64,000 nucleotides of DNA from Pseudomonadota bacterium (GTDB lineage Bacteria; Myxococcota_A; Polyangia; Polyangiales; Polyangiaceae): contig JAEYVE010000296.1 of assembly GCA_023432025.1 (NCBI GenBank), positions 1 through 64,000 of the forward strand, written 5' to 3'. The notes under the pieces are model-generated. The model searched no databases. It saw nothing but the letters and a program-made list of their open reading frames with translations, and was not told the DNA's origin. Position 1 is the first letter of the stretch. Each line of letters begins with the position of its first letter. A program made the position numbers and the translations under genes. Below are positions 56,394 through 64,000 of this stretch, one piece after another.

Positions 56394-56843
56394 TCAGGCG
56401 TCACGCAAGCAGACGGTCAGCACGGCGCACGGCGCCGTGCGGACGACCTTTTCGGCGACGGAGCCGACGAGCGCGTGCTGGAAGCCGGTCCGTCCGTGGG
56501 TGCCCATCACGATCAAGTCGAAGGCGCCGTCGGTCGCGACGGAGACGATTTCCTGAGCCGGCACTCCTTGGAGTAGACGCGTCTCGACCTCGTGTGCTCC
56601 GGCGGCGAGCGCCTCCTCTTTGGAGCGCGCCAGTTGCTTGTCGAAGGTGTTGAGAAGCGCGCTCAGCTGACTAGCCGAGTAGAGAACGTAGCCATCGGGC
56701 AGCGGGTAGTAGATGGGGTTGTAGACGTGGATTAGCTCCAGCGTCGCTTCGTAGTGTTGGCACAAGTCCGCCGCATGACGGATCGCCTCGGAGGAGTGAG
56801 GTGAAAAATCCGTCGGAACCAAAATCTTGTGATACCCCGTCAT
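56394..56843 (-). CDS. universal stress protein (UspA family)
   Basis: 149 aa from the ATG at 56843, with AAGGGAA upstream. It opens HKILVPTDFSPHSSEAIRHA, and has LIVMGTHGRTGFQHALVGSV, the ATP-binding G-2x-G-9x-G(S/T) type loop. The family binds ATP and responds to stress in the cytoplasm. Its stop lies three bases from the stop of the convergent helicase gene. The frame is open upstream, but that part has Arg-rich random composition. Confidence 0.92.
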   Translation of the reverse strand: MTGYHKILVPTDFSPHSSEAIRHAADLCQHYEATLELIHVYNPIYYPLPDGYVLYSASQLSALLNTFDKQLARSKEEALAAGAHEVETRLLQGVPAQEIVSVATDGAFDLIVMGTHGRTGFQHALVGSVAEKVVRTAPCAVLTVCLRDA

Positions 56844-57052
56844 ACGCGTTCCCTTCTGCTCGTAGCGTGTCGTCACCCGAGCTCGAACGCCCACTGCCCA
56901 CTTCGAAAAGTGCGTCTCCAGGCGTCGCCCTCGGACGGCTGACGCAAGAGAGGTACCTGGCGATGGGCGCCCGCCCCGCGAGGGGCGCCTCGCTGATCCG
57001 TTGGATGAACCTCGGCTGACACCGGTGACGCGCGCCAGTACCTTTGCACGGC

Positions 57053-58249
57053 ATGGGCCAGCCCAAATCGCCCCTCCGCCCCAGCGCGACGCGGAAAGAC
57101 GTGCTCCTGGGAGGCGCCTTTGCAGTCTTGCTCGCCGTGGGCGTTGGCTGGGGGGTGACGCGAGCGTCTTCGACGCCACACGCGCCCGACGCACCCCACG
57201 CGGTGCAGCTCGATTTTCAGCCGGACGAAGCAGAGCTGCGCGCCTTGGAGGAGCTGCGCGCGCGTCTGAGCCCCACGGAGCGTCGCTTTCCGATACGAGA
57301 CGCACGCAAGAAGGACAACGCCAAGCTCTTCACGTACATGGCCGCGACCAGCACGGAATCGACCGTCGTGGAGGCGGCGCTCGAGGCGATGCGCACGTCG
57401 TACTCGCCGAGCTCTACCAAAAAACAAACGCCGGACGCGGACGTCGATCGTGTGCTCTTGAAGTACTTGGCGTCGGATGACGAGAGGCTCTTGGGGGCGG
57501 CGCTAGCGGCAGCGCGGATCCCGCTCATGGGGGCGCCCAGCGCCGAGCTGCTCGGTCGGATCAGGGAGCTCGCTGGAAGCGAGTCGCGGCCGCCCGCCGT
57601 CCGCTACGCAGCCGTCGAGGTCTTGAACTTGGTGCCGCCGGAGCGCAGAACCGCCGAGTTTTTGGCGACTCTTGGAGCTCTGCTCTCTTCCTCCGAAGCG
57701 TATCTCGTGTCGGCGGCGCTGGATGCGCTCGGTCTCACGGGGACCGCACTCGGAACGTACCCGGAGCGGGCGCGTGAGGTCTCGGCGCGTGTCGTCGCCC
57801 TCACCGAGCACCCGGATCCAGGGGTTCGCGGGCGCGCCCTCATTCAGCTGTCTGCGCTCGACGCCGAGGCGGAGGCGTCGAAACGCGCGCTCGCCGCGTT
57901 GGCCGATCCACATCCGTACGTGCGCTCCGCCGCATGCGCGGCGCTCGCCACCGTAGGACGCCGCTCCGCGATTCATCACATTGTCGAGCAGGTGGGCGAC
58001 AAGCAGCCGGCCGTCTACGAGCTTTCGGTGCCTTCCATCCTCGGGGAGGCGAACTCACTCGTACACGTCGTGCCCGGTCGCGCTTCCGTCAGCGAGAGCG
58101 CGCTTTACGCGCTCGGTGAGCTGAGTGGAGGGGAGCTGCCGTACCGTCTGGGCGCCCGCCACACCACGGCGCAAGCGTGGGACGAGAGCATCGCGGCAGC
58201 TCGCGCCTGGTACGAAAAGGTCGCCCCGAGCATCCCCCGCGAACCCTGA
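57053..58249 (+). CDS. membrane-anchored HEAT-repeat protein
   Basis: 398 aa from the ATG at 57053. A membrane segment at about residues 17-36 (VLLGGAFAVLLAVGVGWGVT) is followed by an extracytoplasmic helical part with HEAT-like repeats (LGAALAAARIPLM, RYAAVEVLNLVPPERR, YLVSAALDALGLTGTALG, PDPGVRGRALIQLSALDAEA, PHPYVRSAACAALATVGRRS). Probably a periplasmic interaction scaffold. Family not recognised more closely. It is divergent from the universal stress protein gene. Confidence 0.75.
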   Translation: MGQPKSPLRPSATRKDVLLGGAFAVLLAVGVGWGVTRASSTPHAPDAPHAVQLDFQPDEAELRALEELRARLSPTERRFPIRDARKKDNAKLFTYMAATSTESTVVEAALEAMRTSYSPSSTKKQTPDADVDRVLLKYLASDDERLLGAALAAARIPLMGAPSAELLGRIRELAGSESRPPAVRYAAVEVLNLVPPERRTAEFLATLGALLSSSEAYLVSAALDALGLTGTALGTYPERAREVSARVVALTEHPDPGVRGRALIQLSALDAEAEASKRALAALADPHPYVRSAACAALATVGRRSAIHHIVEQVGDKQPAVYELSVPSILGEANSLVHVVPGRASVSESALYALGELSGGELPYRLGARHTTAQAWDESIAAARAWYEKVAPSIPREP

Positions 58250-58326
58250 ATCTCCGGGCGCGGTCGCTGGCTGGCGCCATCGCACGGGCCCCGGACGAAG
58301 ACCCAACCGCGAAACGCGTCAGCCGC

Positions 58327-60081
58327 TCACTGAAAGACGGAGCAAACCTCGGACGTGTTGACGAGACCGTTGTCGCCGTCAATCAACTTGGCCCCCCACG
58401 TCGAGCGAGCGCTGGGGTTCCAGTTCTGCACGATGTCGAGCGAGCTTAGATCGGTGCTGTTTCCGGACCACGACCAACCGAGGTAGCCGAGGCCTCGCTC
58501 TTCCGCTTGTTGCATGATGGCGTCCTCGGCAACGTTCAGGGGCTGGTTGTCGCGCGGATGATCATCCGCGAACTCACCCACGACGAGGGGCAAGCCCGTG
58601 GCCAAGAAGCTCGTGAAGTACGAGCTCACGGCGCTTGCCGTCGAGTACACGTCGTACATGTGCACGGAGAACACCACGTTCTTGTCGGGATCTCCGTTGA
58701 ACAAGGCCGCGGCGCCGTTGCGCATGCTGCCCGTGTGATCCTGACCCCAGTTGGGCGCGTCGACCATCAAAGTGTGCCGCAGACCTGCTCCGCGCAGCGC
58801 CGTGATGGCCGTGGAGTGCACGCTTTGCCATTGGCTGTGCGTGCTGCCATTTCCGGTGGGCTCGTTGGCGATGTTGACGATGACGTAGGCCTCCTGACCT
58901 TGAAGCGCCGCCATGACGTCGTTGCTCGTCCAGTAAGCGATGACTTCCGACATGTTGGCGGAGCCCGCTTTTTCGTCCCAGCCCGTCATGTCGTGGACCT
59001 CGGCGATGACGATGAGCTTCTGGGCCTTCGCCCAGTCGATGATTTGGGTCAGGTTTTGACCGGACGTGCGTGTCCAACCTTCGCCTTGATCTCCGGTGGA
59101 CAGAACCACGCGCACCGAGTTCGCTTTGGTGGCGGCAATGGCTTGAAAGTCGCTCGACGTGTTCCGCTGCGCGTACCAGGTGTACGGGTAGTTCACGCCG
59201 CGCATGATGAAGTCGCTACAGTTCTTGTCGAACAGGCGGCCGTTCTCCACGTAGAACCCCGTCTTGTTGCAGTCGCCGCTGCCACCCGTGCCGGTGTCGC
59301 CGCCCGTGCTGGCGCCGCCGCTGCCGGGTCCCCCGCCGGTGCTCACGCCACCGGTGGCAGGTTCGCCGCCGGTGCTGGCGCCGCCGGTGCCGGGTCCTCC
59401 GCCCGTGCCGACCGTGGGCTGGCACATGCCACCTGCGCACGCCTGACCGACAGCACACGGAACGTTGCATCCGCCGCAGTGCAGCGGATCGTTCAGTAGA
59501 TCCGTACAGCCGGTGCCGCAGTCCGTACGGCCCTGCGTACACTGGCAAGCGCCGTTCGCGCACGCGGTGCCGGCTTCACAACCGTTGTCGCAGACGCCGC
59601 AGTGGGTCACGCTGACTTCGACGTTGGCGCAGCTCGTACCGCACTGCGTTTCACCGGGCGCGCACGCCGTCGTGCAGACTCCGCCCGAGCAGACCAGGCC
59701 GGCGCCGCACACGTTGCCGCAGGCGCCGCAGCTCGCGCCGTTTTCCATGAGGTTCAGGCAGGTCCCTTTGCAGTTGGTGAGGCCGGCCGCACAGGTACAG
59801 GCGCCGCCCACGCAGTCCGACCCCGCGCCGCACACGTTGTCGCAGGCGCCGCAGTGCAAAAGGTTCGTGTCGACGTTCGTGCACTCGCCGCACCACTCTT
59901 GGTTCGGGGCGCAATTGCCGAGCGCGCCATCGCCAGCCGGGTCGTCGGCGCTGGAGCAAGCAACTGCGATGAAGAGACCTGCGAGCGCAGAGGTGAGACG
60001 ACCGAGCGAAGACTCGACGTGCGTCGGGCGAGCTCGGCGCACAGGACGGGTCTTGGAAGCCGAGGAATGAACGACACGCAT
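58327..60081 (-). CDS. secreted GH5-family glycoside hydrolase with Cys-rich modules
   Basis: 584 aa. The N-terminus is basic then hydrophobic and ends LAGLFIAVACSS, a lipobox-like site. Residues about 55-225 hold five to six Cys-rich units of the form LHCGACDNVCGAG. A Gly/Thr-rich linker covers about 226-283. The GH5 domain follows: FIMRGVNYPYTWY, VIAEVHDMTGWDEKA, acid/base Glu in VNIANEPTGNG and nucleophile Glu in LPLVVGEFADDHPRD. The closest pattern I know is the mannanase-type GH5 (subfamily 8). It probably acts on plant or algal beta-mannans or glucans at the cell surface. Confidence 0.85.
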   Translation of the reverse strand: MRVVHSSASKTRPVRRARPTHVESSLGRLTSALAGLFIAVACSSADDPAGDGALGNCAPNQEWCGECTNVDTNLLHCGACDNVCGAGSDCVGGACTCAAGLTNCKGTCLNLMENGASCGACGNVCGAGLVCSGGVCTTACAPGETQCGTSCANVEVSVTHCGVCDNGCEAGTACANGACQCTQGRTDCGTGCTDLLNDPLHCGGCNVPCAVGQACAGGMCQPTVGTGGGPGTGGASTGGEPATGGVSTGGGPGSGGASTGGDTGTGGSGDCNKTGFYVENGRLFDKNCSDFIMRGVNYPYTWYAQRNTSSDFQAIAATKANSVRVVLSTGDQGEGWTRTSGQNLTQIIDWAKAQKLIVIAEVHDMTGWDEKAGSANMSEVIAYWTSNDVMAALQGQEAYVIVNIANEPTGNGSTHSQWQSVHSTAITALRGAGLRHTLMVDAPNWGQDHTGSMRNGAAALFNGDPDKNVVFSVHMYDVYSTASAVSSYFTSFLATGLPLVVGEFADDHPRDNQPLNVAEDAIMQQAEERGLGYLGWSWSGNSTDLSSLDIVQNWNPSARSTWGAKLIDGDNGLVNTSEVCSVFQ

Positions 60082-60275
60082 GGTGGACCTCCGCTCGCAC
60101 GCGCCCGAGGGGAGTCCCCGAGCCCAGAATGGCCACCCTGACTAGCGCACGAATTGCTCGTTTTCCAGCGGAATGAAGCGTTTTAGTGCCGACCCGGAGG
60201 CCTCGCGTCGCATCCGTTCATGGAGTCGACAGCCTCGACTGGAAGTTTCCGAGGATGCGACTCGCGGCGACAAAC

Positions 60276-60309
60276 GAAAAAAACCTCCGCTTTCGCGGAG
60301 GGTTTTTTC
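60276..60309 (-). terminator. intrinsic terminator after tRNA-Pro
   Basis: On the minus strand CCCTCCGCGAAAGCGGAGG is followed by seven T residues; an A-run on the other side makes it usable in both directions. It lies seven bases beyond the tRNA 3' end. Confidence 0.9.
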
Positions 60310-60314
60310 GTTCC

Positions 60315-60390
<76 letters not shown>

Positions 60391-60619
60391 GACCGACCTT
60401 CGTGGGCTGCCGGCACGAGCCGAAAACGGCTCGGACGGCCCCCGACCGGTGTCCTGGGGGGACCCGGCGAAAGGCCCGCGGACCTTACCGGTTTGCGAGA
60501 CGATTTCAAGGGCGCTCGTAGCCTGTTTGAGTGGGTGTGCGGCAGCTCGAAAGGCAGCGTTTCCGAGCTGGGGTCGAGGTCATGTGCGTGAAGGGAGGCT
60601 CGGGAAAGCGAACCCGCGA

Positions 60620-60650
60620 AAGAAAAAAACCGCCGGCGCGTGGCCGGCCG
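60620..60650 (-). terminator. intrinsic terminator of the haem-motif lipoprotein gene
   Basis: On the minus strand GCCGGC-CACGC-GCCGGC is followed by GG and a run of seven T residues, about 30 bases after the stop codon. Confidence 0.8.
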
Positions 60651-60678
60651 TCTTCGTGCCTCGTCGAGGAGGCTCGGG

Positions 60679-62655
60679 TCACTTGAGGATGATCGGGGGG
60701 ACCGGCGGGATCTTGAACTCGTCCCAGGCGGGCGTGACGTTGTTCGTGCCGAGCGGGGTGACGTTGCCCTCCGCGTCCACCAGATTGTTCTGGTTCCAGA
60801 GGTAGATGGCCGGGTAGCTCTCGATGGCGCCGTCCGCGTGCTTGACGATGGTCGCCATGTAGAGCTGCGAAGCGGGGCTCGTGCGCGAGTTGCCACGGTT
60901 GATGGCGAAGGGTGAGTTGCGCGACGTCGAGAAGATCAAGAAGTAGAAGGTGCGGCCCGTGTCGTCCGTGGCGGTGGACGGAGCCCACTTCGCCCAGCTG
61001 TTGTAGAGCTGCCCGGCGGTGCCTTCCGAGGGGCAGATCGGATCGTTCGCGGTGAGGCGATGCGGCTCTCCGCCGCTCGCCGGCACGACGTAGATGTCGC
61101 TGTCGGGGCGGTAGTAGACGTGATTGAACGAGTCTTCGCGTCCGCCGCTGGTGGTGAACTGGGGCACACGATTGAACGCGATGAGCGAGTCGTCCGGCGC
61201 GAAATCCGGGTAGTACTCGAAGAACTCCGGCGAAGAGGCGCCGGGAACGCCTGCCGCGGGGCCGCCTTGCCCGTCTCGGAACGGCACGGTGTACACGTCG
61301 ACCGAGGTGGCCTGCCCCACGCGACCGTCCTGTGGCACGTCCGTGGACGTGTAAATGATGGTGGCGCCGTCGTGGCTCCAATCGGCGAGCACGGGGCTCT
61401 GTGTGTCACCCTCGCGCGGAATGACGCTCCAGCCCGTGCCCTGCAAACCGGCGAGCGCCGTTTGAAGCGCTTGGCCCTGGTTTTGAGAGTCGAGCTCTTC
61501 TTTCGTCAAGGCGGTGCGCAAGTCGACCGGGACCGGTGCCGGCGACGCCAAGTCGATCCAAACGAGCTCGGTGGGCTCGGTCGACATCACGGTGCCGTCG
61601 TGAGTGCGCCAGGCGCCGCTCGCGAGATCGCGCCGGCTCCAGGTCGTGATCATGCGGCGCTTGCCGGTGTTCCAATCGTTTGCGCTGAAGGTGGGCGTGC
61701 CGAGCCACGTCATGGATGCCATGGCCGCGCCCGCCGCGGAGAGGAACTCGGGGGCGCCGCCGCGAGACCCTTCCTCGATGCTGGAGAGGCGCAGGTTCCA
61801 CTCCCAGTCGTCGCCCGTCGCGACGCTCCGTCCGTCGGGCGTGGACGTGTGGCAACCGACGCAAGTGGACTTGCCCGGGTCGGGCGTGTCCTTGGCGCGC
61901 AAGTTTGCGTTTTGTGAGATGGAGGTGCCCCCGATGTCCCCCGGCGCGAGCGCCGTGATGACACCCTCGTCGCCGACGCCGAAGCCGTACAGCTTGTTCG
62001 TTTGCTGGCCGGGCGTGGTGCCGGTGGAGCCCCAGAACACCATGCTGCCACCGGCCGCCACCGGAGCGATGCGGAACGTGCCCGTGGCTTCCGAGGGCGC
62101 GCCGGAACCGTCGCCGCTGCGGATGACGTAGGTGATGTCCTCGTCGTGAACGTTCTTGCTCAAGCCCTCCCAAATTTCCTTGGGGAGGTAGTAGGGCATT
62201 TGGTTCGTGTAGACGACGAGCTGGTTCTTCTCTTTCTCCGCGCTCAGGGTGATCTTGTGCACGCTGCCGCCGCCCTCGAAGTTGAAGCGTGGTCGCGTCC
62301 ATCCGGCGGGGAACAGGGTGCCGCTCGCCGGCTCCACTACACACGGCCCGGCCCCCGACGCAGCACCATCGAGAGACGCCTGTTCCGCCGGCGTCACGCC
62401 TTCGACGATGGGCTCCGCCGGAAAGTCCTCGCAGTTTGCCTCGCACTCGGGAACGAGAATGCCGCCGGGAAGAGTGGGGCCCCCGGGAAGCGTTGGGGCG
62501 CCCCCGGTCTCGCCACCGGGCAAGGTCACCGCGCCACCGGTGCCACCGCTGCCGCCCTGCTGAGGCCCGACTTCGCGCGCCTTTTCGCTCGAGCAGGCCG
62601 CGAACGTCGCGGCGGACAAGATCAAGAGGGTAGGAAGAGAAGCAGTGTTGCGCAT
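60679..62655 (-). CDS. lipoprotein with PD40/TolB-like repeats and one CxxCH motif
   Basis: 658 aa. Signal peptide with lipobox AATFAACSS. A Gly/Thr/Pro-rich linker (about residues 30-70) is followed by an Ig-like region and one haem-type motif STCVGCHTSTPDG near residue 265. PD40/beta-propeller-like elements follow (WSHDGATIIYTSTD, YYPDFAPDDSLIAFNRV, SDIYVVPASGGEPHRLT). It is probably an outer-membrane or periplasmic lipoprotein that binds one c-type haem. Only one CxxCH is present, and no maturation genes are near. A terminator follows. Role unknown. Confidence 0.78.
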   Translation of the reverse strand: MRNTASLPTLLILSAATFAACSSEKAREVGPQQGGSGGTGGAVTLPGGETGGAPTLPGGPTLPGGILVPECEANCEDFPAEPIVEGVTPAEQASLDGAASGAGPCVVEPASGTLFPAGWTRPRFNFEGGGSVHKITLSAEKEKNQLVVYTNQMPYYLPKEIWEGLSKNVHDEDITYVIRSGDGSGAPSEATGTFRIAPVAAGGSMVFWGSTGTTPGQQTNKLYGFGVGDEGVITALAPGDIGGTSISQNANLRAKDTPDPGKSTCVGCHTSTPDGRSVATGDDWEWNLRLSSIEEGSRGGAPEFLSAAGAAMASMTWLGTPTFSANDWNTGKRRMITTWSRRDLASGAWRTHDGTVMSTEPTELVWIDLASPAPVPVDLRTALTKEELDSQNQGQALQTALAGLQGTGWSVIPREGDTQSPVLADWSHDGATIIYTSTDVPQDGRVGQATSVDVYTVPFRDGQGGPAAGVPGASSPEFFEYYPDFAPDDSLIAFNRVPQFTTSGGREDSFNHVYYRPDSDIYVVPASGGEPHRLTANDPICPSEGTAGQLYNSWAKWAPSTATDDTGRTFYFLIFSTSRNSPFAINRGNSRTSPASQLYMATIVKHADGAIESYPAIYLWNQNNLVDAEGNVTPLGTNNVTPAWDEFKIPPVPPIILK

Positions 62656-62823
62656 GCCAAAAGGTCTCCGCGCCCGCGCCGGGGCGCTCCAGTGACACCG
62701 CTATCATGCACTACGAGGGCGCGCACGATGCCAGAGAAGTGCACGAGCGGAAATCTTCACTACGGGCGCGTGCTCTGGAGATCCCTGTGGCAGCCCGGGT
62801 GAACGGTGCTGCTCTGGGTGAAA

Positions 62824-64000
62824 CTATTCGGCGCTGGAGGGCGCGGGAGCCAGCTGCTCTCTCCGCCGCCCCGAGAGACCGCGCAACACGACGTAAAAGA
62901 CCGGCGTCAGAAAGAGCCCGAAGAGCGTTACCCCGATCATTCCGGCGAGCACGGTGACGCCAAGCACGCGGCGTACTTCCGCGCCAGCGCCCGTGGCGAG
63001 CACGAGCGGCACCACGCCAGCGATGAACGCTACCGAAGTCATCACGATGGGTCGCAGGCGAAGGTGGCACGCCTCGATCGCTGCTTCCACGGTGCTCTTG
63101 CCCTGCTTTTCGAGGTCGCTCGCGAACTCCACGATGAGGATGGCGTTTTTGCTGGCGAGCCCCATGAGGACGACCAAGCCGACCTGAACGAAGACGTTGT
63201 TGTCTCCGCCCGTGAGGCGAATGCCCAGCATCGCGGAGAGCACGCACAAGGGAACGATGAGCAAAATGGCGAGCGGCAGGATCCAACTTTCGTACAAAGC
63301 AGCCAGCACCAAAAACACCAAGAGCAGCGCCAGTGGAAACACGAGGAGACTGGCGCGTCCCTCGGTGACCTGCTGAAAGCTCAGATCCGTCCACTCGAAG
63401 CCCATCCCGACGGGCAAAATCTGCGGCGCCAGCTCGTTGATTTTGGCGATGGCGTCCGCCGACGAGGTCACGCGGGGATCCGTGTTGCCGATCAAATCGG
63501 CTGCGGGGTAGCCGTTGTAGCGGACGACGGGGTCCGGGCCGTAGCTCGGCTCCACGCTGGCCAGGCTGCCGAGCTGCACCATTTCTCCCGCGGCGTTGCG
63601 CGTCTGAAAGTTCGCGATGGACTCGACGTTGCGACGGTACGGCGCGTCTGCTTGGACCATCACGCGGAAGTTGCGGCCGAAGAGCAAGAAGTCGTTGACG
63701 TAGAGTGAGCCCAGGTACACCTGCGTCGTCTCGAACAGATCGGTCAGCGCGACGCCGCGCGCCTTGGCGCGCGTACGGTCCACGTTCAGCTGAAGCTGAG
63801 GAACGTTGGGCTGGTAGGAAGAGATGGGAAAGAGAAAACCAGGCTCCGAAACGAGCGCGCCCGACAGCGCCTTCACGGCGCGATCGAGCTCGGCATAGCC
63901 GAGGCCCGTGCGGTCCTGGACGTACAGTGAGTAACCGGAGCCGGTTCCGATGCCCAAGATGGGCGGCGGCATCAGCGCCATGCCGATGCCGTCGCCGAGC
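62824..64000 (-). CDS. RND efflux pump inner-membrane subunit (AcrB/MexB type), 3' part
   Basis: The C-terminal ~392 codons of a protein normally about 1040 residues; the 5' part lies beyond the window end. It includes porter-domain text (LQLNVDRTRAKARGVALTDL, QVYLGSLYVNDFLLFGRNFR) and the second membrane half with QVGLVVLMGLASKNAILIVE and the AcrB-type stretch RLRPIVMTSVAFIAGVVPLV. The family expels hydrophobic compounds by proton antiport with a fusion protein and an outer-membrane channel. Family length and hydrophobic pattern are normal to the stop codon. Confidence 0.95.
   Translation of the reverse strand, partial: LGDGIGMALMPPPILGIGTGSGYSLYVQDRTGLGYAELDRAVKALSGALVSEPGFLFPISSYQPNVPQLQLNVDRTRAKARGVALTDLFETTQVYLGSLYVNDFLLFGRNFRVMVQADAPYRRNVESIANFQTRNAAGEMVQLGSLASVEPSYGPDPVVRYNGYPAADLIGNTDPRVTSSADAIAKINELAPQILPVGMGFEWTDLSFQQVTEGRASLLVFPLALLLVFLVLAALYESWILPLAILLIVPLCVLSAMLGIRLTGGDNNVFVQVGLVVLMGLASKNAILIVEFASDLEKQGKSTVEAAIEACHLRLRPIVMTSVAFIAGVVPLVLATGAGAEVRRVLGVTVLAGMIGVTLFGLFLTPVFYVVLRGLSGRRREQLAPAPSSAE

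Overview
The window is chromosomal DNA from a high-GC, delta-lineage Gram-negative bacterium. It is most likely a myxobacterium or close relative (Myxococcota, Polyangia-like). Supporting signs are a MYXO-CTERM-type tail, many Cys-rich secreted lipoproteins with Gly/Thr/Ala linkers, a MopE-type metal motif, a GltJ/AgmX-like zinc-ribbon/GYF/TonB protein, a Tgl-like TPR lipoprotein and a KR/Ser-rich histone-like protein. Gene density is high. Start codons are often GTG, and coupled ATGA/GTGA overlaps are common. No prophage, CRISPR array or recognised defence system was seen. The only mobile element is a truncated ISL3-type transposase.

Layout. 0-10 kb: the end of an ExbD-like gene, a membrane protein of unknown role, a fused 5-oxoprolinase divergent from a Kef-type antiporter, and EttA. 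9-15.5 kb: Cys-rich lipoproteins and a MYXO-CTERM protein, then a clpS-clpA-lipoprotein operon. 15.8-24 kb: a 46-aa basic protein, a DUF6918-like protein, an NtrC-type regulator, queA-tgt, a MshEN-receiver-TPR protein and a GltJ/AgmX-like protein. 24-26.5 kb: terminator-bearing repeats, rnpB, an RpoH-like sigma factor and an IscA-type protein. 26.5-31.5 kb: a zinc-ribbon membrane protein with repeated KRTLLG motifs, hisF with two accessory genes, and a single-domain response regulator. 31.6-37.6 kb: an SRPBCC-like exported protein, an ABC-2 permease, a TPR-like membrane protein, XerC and a sulfatase-fold membrane protein. 37.6-41 kb: tandem 45-bp repeats, a biotin carrier protein, two tandem Bor-like lipoproteins, a DJ-1/PfpI protein, the ISL3 remnant and tRNA-Val(CAC). 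41-47.5 kb: envelope and core genes (engB, murJ, recO, rodZ-like, tgl-like, tsaB). 47.5-52 kb: a TonB-dependent receptor carrying its own TonB C-terminal-like domain, a partner lipoprotein, a Fur-family-like palindrome and an exported DODA-type dioxygenase. 52-58 kb: fumC, a small holin-like membrane protein, a histone-like protein, a DEAD-box helicase, a universal stress protein and a HEAT-repeat protein. 58-64 kb: a secreted GH5 enzyme, tRNA-Pro(GGG), a haem-motif lipoprotein and the 3' part of an RND efflux pump.

Points that stand out: (1) a dispersed repeat family with core CGGTGCTCCCGCA, six copies, one inside a lipoprotein gene; (2) two adjacent same-strand genes combining a predicted c-di-GMP-binding MshEN domain, a receiver and TPRs with a GltJ-like envelope connector; (3) the receptor/lipoprotein pair with a TGCAA-N5-TTGCA palindrome; (4) the repeated KRTLLG linear motif; (5) a strongly supported 46-residue basic gene. 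None is proven to be a new system; each is given with a test.
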